Source: Mytilisepta virgata (Eukaryota > Mollusca > Bivalvia > Mytilida > Mytilidae). From it: DNA of 64,000 bases. The notes below the pieces were generated by a model. It had not been told where the DNA came from and did not search any database. It saw nothing but the letters and a program-made list of their open reading frames with translations. Below, piece after piece: positions 54,197 through 64,000 of this stretch. Location of the stretch: assembly GCA_028015205.1 (NCBI GenBank), contig CM051518.1, forward strand, positions 54,732,372 to 54,796,371, written 5' to 3'. Each line of letters opens with the position of its first letter. Position 1 is the stretch's first letter. Position numbers and translations under genes: made by a program.

Positions 54197-54320
54197 ACAA
54201 TACATAGTCATTGTCGGAAAATATATAATTTATTTGGGCGAGCTTTTGCGAGCCTTTCCCCATGTTTCGCAGCGAGCCCAAATAAATTATATATTTTCTG
54301 ACAAAGACTTTGTATTGTCT
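54197..54320. repeat. Foldback element (~43-bp arms)
   Basis: ACAATACATAGTCATTGTCG GAAAATATATAATTTATTTG GGC pairs with GCCCAAATAAATTATATATT TTCTGACAAAGACTTTGTAT TG. The loop has a second GCGAG/CTCGC-type pairing. Confidence 0.75.
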
Positions 54321-54444
54321 TTATCCTGCAATCTCCTTTAGATGCGTAAAATGCCTTAAAATTTCGTTTGAAGTTAAAGTCCAACTAACGTGAAAACGCG
54401 GGAAACTTCACGACGTCATCTGGTACATCCAGTGCGTTCCTTGT

Positions 54445-56182
54445 GGGTATGACTAAACATCGAGTTCGAGTTCGAGTTAAAGTTAGAGTTAGAGTTCGAG
54501 TTAAAGTTAGAGTTAGAGTTCGAGTTAAAGTTAGAGTTAGAGTTCGAGTTAGAGATCTAGTTAAAGTTAGAGTTCGAGTTGAAGTTCGAGTTAGAGTTCG
54601 AGTTATAACTCGAGTTCGAGTTGTAGTTCGAGTGAACTCGAGATATTAATTTCTAATGTCATTTATCGAGTTACATTTCGAGTTAGAGTTACGGTTCCAG
54701 TTAAAGTTAGGTAGGAACCATTTGATTTTTATCGCGGGGGGGGGGGGGGGGGGGGGGTAGGATAAAATTTGAACTAAAAAGGCAGGACCCGGATTTTGGG
54801 CAAAATAAAAGAAAGGGTCAGTTTAGGTGTGAAACAAAATCATGTCCTAAGTCGATCAGGAAATTTTGGTTTACATGAATATAAAAATTTAGGTCGTAAA
54901 AAGTAATCCAGGACCGAAATTTAGACGAAAGAAATAGGCAGGATCAAACATTTGTCCCTCTCCCAAATCAGGAACCTCTAGGTGTTAAACGTGCATTCAC
55001 ATAGGGTCTAGTGTGAAACTAAGTTCGGTGGCGGTGGCCATCATGGTCGCGGAGGTCGGAATTACTGGATACCGTTTTGGAAGGGCATTAAAGTAAAGTA
55101 TGGTTGATATTGACTTTGTAGTTTCAGAGGAAAAGATTTTAAAAATTTCCTTCCCCTTTTCTATAATTAGCTTGGTTGAAAGGGGACCACCCAGGGACTA
55201 TTCCACCAAAGTTTGGTTCCAATTGGCCAGTAGTTTTAGAGGAGAATTTTATATTAAAAACCACAAAAACTACAAAGCTAGAAATCGACAATTTATGGGC
55301 AATAACTACAAGACGGGTAATCCGATTTCTACGAAAATCAAAACGCATGTAGATCTTGTTCTCCGTATCGTTTTTACCTTGCCATATTTTCTCTAAATTG
55401 CACTTCTTCTAATATAATTTTCAAAAACTACCGTCTGACCCATATGCTCTATATTTAGTAACATAGGCCATGTGGTTTGACTTGCAGCATGCTTTGACAC
55501 TTTTTTCTACTAGATACCCTAGAGTGTAAAAAATCTTTACGACGGCAGATGACGGACAAGAAGTGATGGCAAAAGCTCACATGCCCTTTATGATTTTTTG
55601 TTAACATGATATACCTATATCCGGTGTCCAGACGATTAAACGGCGAAGAATAAAAATTAACGCACAATAACTTAATCCAAAAAAAAGGGGGGGGGGGGGG
55701 GTGGTACTGTCCAAAATTTTCTGCACGTACGCAAGTACTATTTTTTGTGGTCAATTTTCTCGATTTTGCTATTTTTTGGGTCCCAAAAATTGCAGGAGTT
55801 TTTGGGATGCGTTCAAAAAGACGAAAAAGTAGCGTTTATAACCTGTTTATTGGGTAAAATGGAAGATTTTTCTGGGTCTGAAAAAATCAGAGATATCTTT
55901 ATGGGGGTGTCAACAAAATTAGTTTTTTTTTACGAGCCTATGTACAGGTAATCTTTTACCTACCTCTCCCTAAACGTAATTCGTAACTCCAATTTTAACT
56001 CGCAATGCAACTCGATAAATGACATTAGAAATCAATATCTCGAGTTAACTCGAAGATTAACTTGCACTCGAATTATAACTCGAACGCTAACTCGAACCTT
56101 AACTCGAACTCGAGCTCTAACTCGAACTCTAACTCAAACTTTAACTCTTACTCGAACTCGAACTCGATGTTTAGTCACACCC
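54445..56182. mobile_element. Foldback/Mutator-like element with hexanucleotide-repeat TIRs and 9-bp TSD
   Basis: The left end GGGTATGACTAAACATCGAG (54445) and right end CTCGATGTTTAGTCACACCC (to 56182) are inverted copies. The identity continues inward about 230-270 bp through arrays of GAGTTC/GAGTTA hexamers (left) and their reverse (right), and through TTCTAATGTCATTTATCGAG / CTCGATAAATGACATTAGAA. GTTCCTTGT occurs directly outside both ends (54436-54444 and 56183-56191), a 9-bp TSD as in Mutator-like elements. The 1.74-kb length includes a G run and a dispersed repeat shared with 52.25 kb. No transposase is visible, so non-autonomous. The VRVRV-type frame at 54443-54649 is the hexamer array. 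Confidence 0.85.
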
Positions 56183-56191
56183 GTTCCTTGT

Positions 56192-58390
56192 GTAAACAAA
56201 TACCAGTAGACTTTATGAGGTCATTGACATAATACGACTAAACTGTTATTATACCGGAAATGTATTGATTGCAGGATATAATTGTTTGCTGGATTAGTCA
56301 TCATCAGGTACGCTAATGATGTGAAATTTTGAAGATTTATATGAACAATTATTCACTTGATGCTATAAGATAAAAACATTATTCAAAAACTTTATAAACA
56401 TTAATAAATCCTGAAATTCGCGAAGTAAAGAATATTCTGCCGATAATGCTAGTAGAAAGGAGAAAATATTAATTAGCCAGGCTGAGATTCCATGACGTCA
56501 AAAGGCCTTTTTTAGAATTGGAGAATTGGCTGGGCTTTTTGAAAGTAAGAACACACTCAATATAAAAAACTGGAAAAAGTAGAGTATTTATCAATGTTTT
56601 TCAAATTAATTTTCCACTAGGAGACCCTTGTTTGTGTTACCTCTGTAACTGATATAAGTATTATCTTCTAACGATATTTAAGTTAGCCTGAAATAGCAGT
56701 TTCTAACCAGCCACAATGAAAATAAAACAAAAAATTACAAATTTGTCATCTGGACCTAGCAATTGTTACTCATTAAATTCTTAGCAATTAAATTTAGTTG
56801 ATGTTCTTAAAACTATAAACTTTGGTTATAGAAGAGAGACATTTAAGGTTTCCGTGGTAGAAAATAAACTGTATTAGTCGTAAAACACCGATATGTGCCG
56901 ATTAGTGCCTACTTTGAACATAATCGACTTTGGGATAATCCACGGCTGTAGTAGTTTCTAAAGCAACACGATTAGAATAGAGGAATCTCAGACTAACATT
57001 AATGGAATGAAAAAACCGTACAAAAATGGGAATTGAACTTTGATTGAAAGTTTTAAAATATTATACGATTCATTATGTAATGCTGAAAACACACCAACAT
57101 GTGGGAAAGCTGACTTAAATATAAAATAACCAAACGAAAGGGGAAGTGTTAAGCAAATATCTGAAAAAAGAAAGCATTCACGTTAGTTTCTTATGTTGGA
57201 CTAATGTACATCAAAAACACATCCTATAATTCTCGTAATGATTTAACAAAAGGCAACAGATATTGAACAACGCTTTCATTGCTCTTCTGATTTTTAGAAA
57301 TCAACTTCAAGCTTTTCAACAATTGTCCATAAATCTCACAGTTACATCAAGGCTTTAATTATAACAGACTTGCCGATTCAATGTTTTACTGGTACTGGGT
57401 ACATTGCTCAACCATGCAGAATTTAAAACTACTGGTATTTGTTTTCACGTGCATAAAAACTGACACTGATTGATCGTCATGCAAAAACAGGAAACATATA
57501 TTTTTTTTTTTTCCTTTTTGAGGTGACAATGGGAAGGAGAGTCATTATGGAATACTGGTATAAAAAAGCCGGAGGAACGGACGAACAGACAGAAGGGGCG
57601 ATAACAATATCCCCGATCTTCCTTCGTGTATAATTATGTAGACGGACAAAAAAAGTTAAAAAAAAACCAGACGTAAACCTAGTTGTTCTGAAAAAAAATC
57701 AGTAGAATAATTTTCTGCTTGTAAGCTGAAATTGAGACACCACAGAATATACCGAAATTGATAATCCACAAAAGAAGAGATTTGTGAAAATGAGCACGTA
57801 TTACATGTGCATTGTACATAATATTAAATCAATATCGGTTTGACTTCTTGAGATATTATTCAACGAAAACAAGGTTCTTCGGTGAAAAAGGTGTATTTAT
57901 ATGCGAATGACTAACTAGGATTTAAAAATAAATTAGTGTAACGATATAATGAAGGACGTTTACCTTTTTGCCGCAATGCGACAAATCACCAGGGAAGGTA
58001 TCAAGTTTATTTAGAACGTATTTAAAGGGACTTTCGTAGGCACAGAGGGGGTACATCGTATCTTTAATGTGTTATATTCTTATTTTTATATTTTTACCTG
58101 TGAATGTTCGTTATCTTGGACAGGTTGTTTATATGTATAATTATGTCACTGATCCAATTTAACATTAAACAAGGATCTACCTACAATATTCCATTTCTTT
58201 AAAGCAAAAAATGTAGAGTAAAAACATTTTAAATATTCAGGGACGTAGTCTGACTTCAAAGAACCAAAGCTTCTTATTCAGTCTTTTTTGCCTCCTTTAA
58301 ATCGGAAATGCCTAAATATTTTGCGACTATTTTCAAGGCTGCGACAATTGTCAGACATTTGTTGTTATTTGAACTAGTTGATAAATCAGC
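56192..58390. other. Intergenic E-F, no gene seen
   Basis: AT-rich. 57535-57635 has text related in reverse to the repeat at 35872 (GACGAACAGACAGA, ATATCCCCGATCTTCC). Nothing else recognised. Confidence 0.4.
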
Positions 58391-58399
58391 TTTCACACC

Positions 58400-58870
58400 C
58401 CAACTGTAAACATTACTGACAACTCTATGCTAAAAGTTTTATGCCAGATCCCACCTGGAATATTTTCTGAAAGCTCTGGTCTAGAACAATTTCTGACAGC
58501 TCTATTAAGGAATAATTTTAACACATCTTCTCTAAAAGATTTTCTGACAGATCTACTCTAGAAGAATTACTGACAGCGCGCCAATTTACTGAAAAGTCTC
58601 TTACTCTCGAACACTAACTGATGGTGTTTCCATAGACATTTTTTTATATCTGTAATCTTGAATTGGTGCTAACAGATCTCCTGCAGACTATTTTTTGACA
58701 GCATACTCTAAAACAAATATTGACAGTTTTCCCATGGAAAACTTTTAGAGCTGTACCCCAGAACCGTTACTGAAAGCTCTGAATTTTTCAGACAGATTTA
58801 CCTTATAAAAGGCATTGACAGCATACCCCCTAGAACAGTTTTTTTCTGGATTTACCTCTACACTTAAACA
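58400..58870. repeat. Strongly decayed ~30-35-bp tandem repeat
   Basis: About a dozen diverged units of the type CTCTAGAACAATTTCTGACAG with CTCTA/ATCTACT joins (for example near 58480, 58535, 58560, 58700, 58745, 58830). Confidence 0.55.
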
Positions 58871-59443
58871 TTTTTGCCAGCAAATCCTCAGCCATTAGGA
58901 AAATAGATCGTTTAGCTTTAGAGGAATAGGGGATTAGGGAATTCTTGATTTTTCTATAAGGTGTTTGACGTCGGTTCATTTCTGAGGACCTCATAAAAGC
59001 AATAAAAACGTTGTTCAATCTTTGCATTAATTATGAGGAATTGATCGGGATCATTTTCCCGTATTTACAATTATGTTTTTTAAATTTCGGGTAAAGTCCC
59101 TACTTTGCTTGTAGAGACGAGACATATTACAAATTAAATAAGGCTATTGTCTTGATTGTAAGAAACCTTCACTTCAAACAAAAAAGTACATGTACACATT
59201 TCTTTCATGATTAAATTACAATGCATGTTCAAACATTTCCCACTGTCTTTTCAACAAAAACCAACCCTTTAGCCTATCACCAAGATTTAAATCTATCGCA
59301 TTCATATCGATTGAAAAATGATAAATAATAATTCAAATTTTAAAAGTTATGATAGAAACTACCACCTACAGTTAGCGAGGGATTTAAATTTCAGTCATAA
59401 AACGATTCACATTTTTATTTAAATATATTTTAGGACGTTCACA
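58871..59443. other. Region immediately upstream of gene F
   Basis: AT-rich. ATATTTTAG at 59425-59433 precedes GACGTTCACAATG and could be an acceptor for a leader exon, which would then contribute only 10 nt before the ATG. No promoter motif can be supported. Confidence 0.35.

Positions 59444-64000
<4,557 letters not shown>

Noticed and set aside
54443..54649. Frame coding VRVRVRV-type protein
   Set aside because: It is the GAGTTC/GAGTTA hexamer array of a transposable element end.

Overview
This is animal nuclear DNA: AT-rich, intron-rich and crowded with SINEs, MITE-like foldbacks and minisatellites. It is not prokaryotic, and there are no operons or CRISPR arrays. The repeat vocabulary looks bivalve, and my best guess is a mytilid mussel: tRNA-derived SINEs ending in a (CATC)n tail, a ...GGCGGGGTTAAACTG... 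repeat near 16.1 kb, and a ...GAAGGGTAAGCAGTTCTT... repeat near 33.2 kb. That guess rests on recalled resemblance, not on a search.

The backbone is a head-to-tail array of six calmodulin (CaM)-like four-EF-hand genes, all on the + strand: A 6835-10996, B 15833-23535, C 29408-35756, D 39643-44217, E 50820-53365 and F from 59444 to beyond the right edge. All six share one five-exon architecture. The first coding exon holds only the ATG and is followed at once by a donor. Exon 2 is short (25-40 nt), exon 3 is always 144 nt, exon 4 is 243-264 nt, and a short terminal exon begins AATTT. Introns 2-4 are all phase 1. Gene F is nearly canonical CaM, with 3 substitutions in the 144 visible residues. 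E is close, C intermediate, and A, B and D are strongly divergent. B has two non-canonical Ca loops and an acidic Tyr-rich C-tail, C has Lys in place of the loop-4 Gly, and A has nearly lost CaM's negative charge. A seventh ATG-plus-donor sits alone at 2478-2480.

Layout: 1-5.7 kb holds repeats, a LINE 3' remnant, foldbacks and the orphan start exon. 5.7-11.0 kb is gene A, whose exon 1 lies between two copies of a ~450-bp direct repeat. 11-15.8 kb is intergenic with a SINE. 15.8-23.6 kb is gene B; its intron 1 holds a full-length Tc1/mariner element with an open transposase frame whose catalytic Glu appears changed to Lys, and its intron 3 holds a SINE with a perfect target-site duplication (TSD) beside a solo terminal repeat. 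24.5-26.4 kb is a dispersed repeat whose interior has expanded into a 35-bp minisatellite and which is interrupted by a MITE. 27-35.8 kb is gene C. 35.9-39.6 kb has a repeat, a SINE with TSD and a decayed LINE endonuclease/RT. 39.6-44.2 kb is gene D. 44.4-50.8 kb has a ~205-bp tandem array, a second copy of a segment also found in gene C intron 2, and poly-C tracts. 50.8-53.4 kb is gene E. 54.4-56.2 kb is a foldback element with hexanucleotide-repeat inverted ends and a 9-bp TSD. 58.4-58.9 kb is a decayed minisatellite. 59.4-64.0 kb is gene F.

The genes look like paralogous Ca2+ sensors made by tandem duplication and then diversified, presumably to bind different targets or Ca ranges. Because every exon junction has the same phase, exons of neighbouring genes could be joined in frame.
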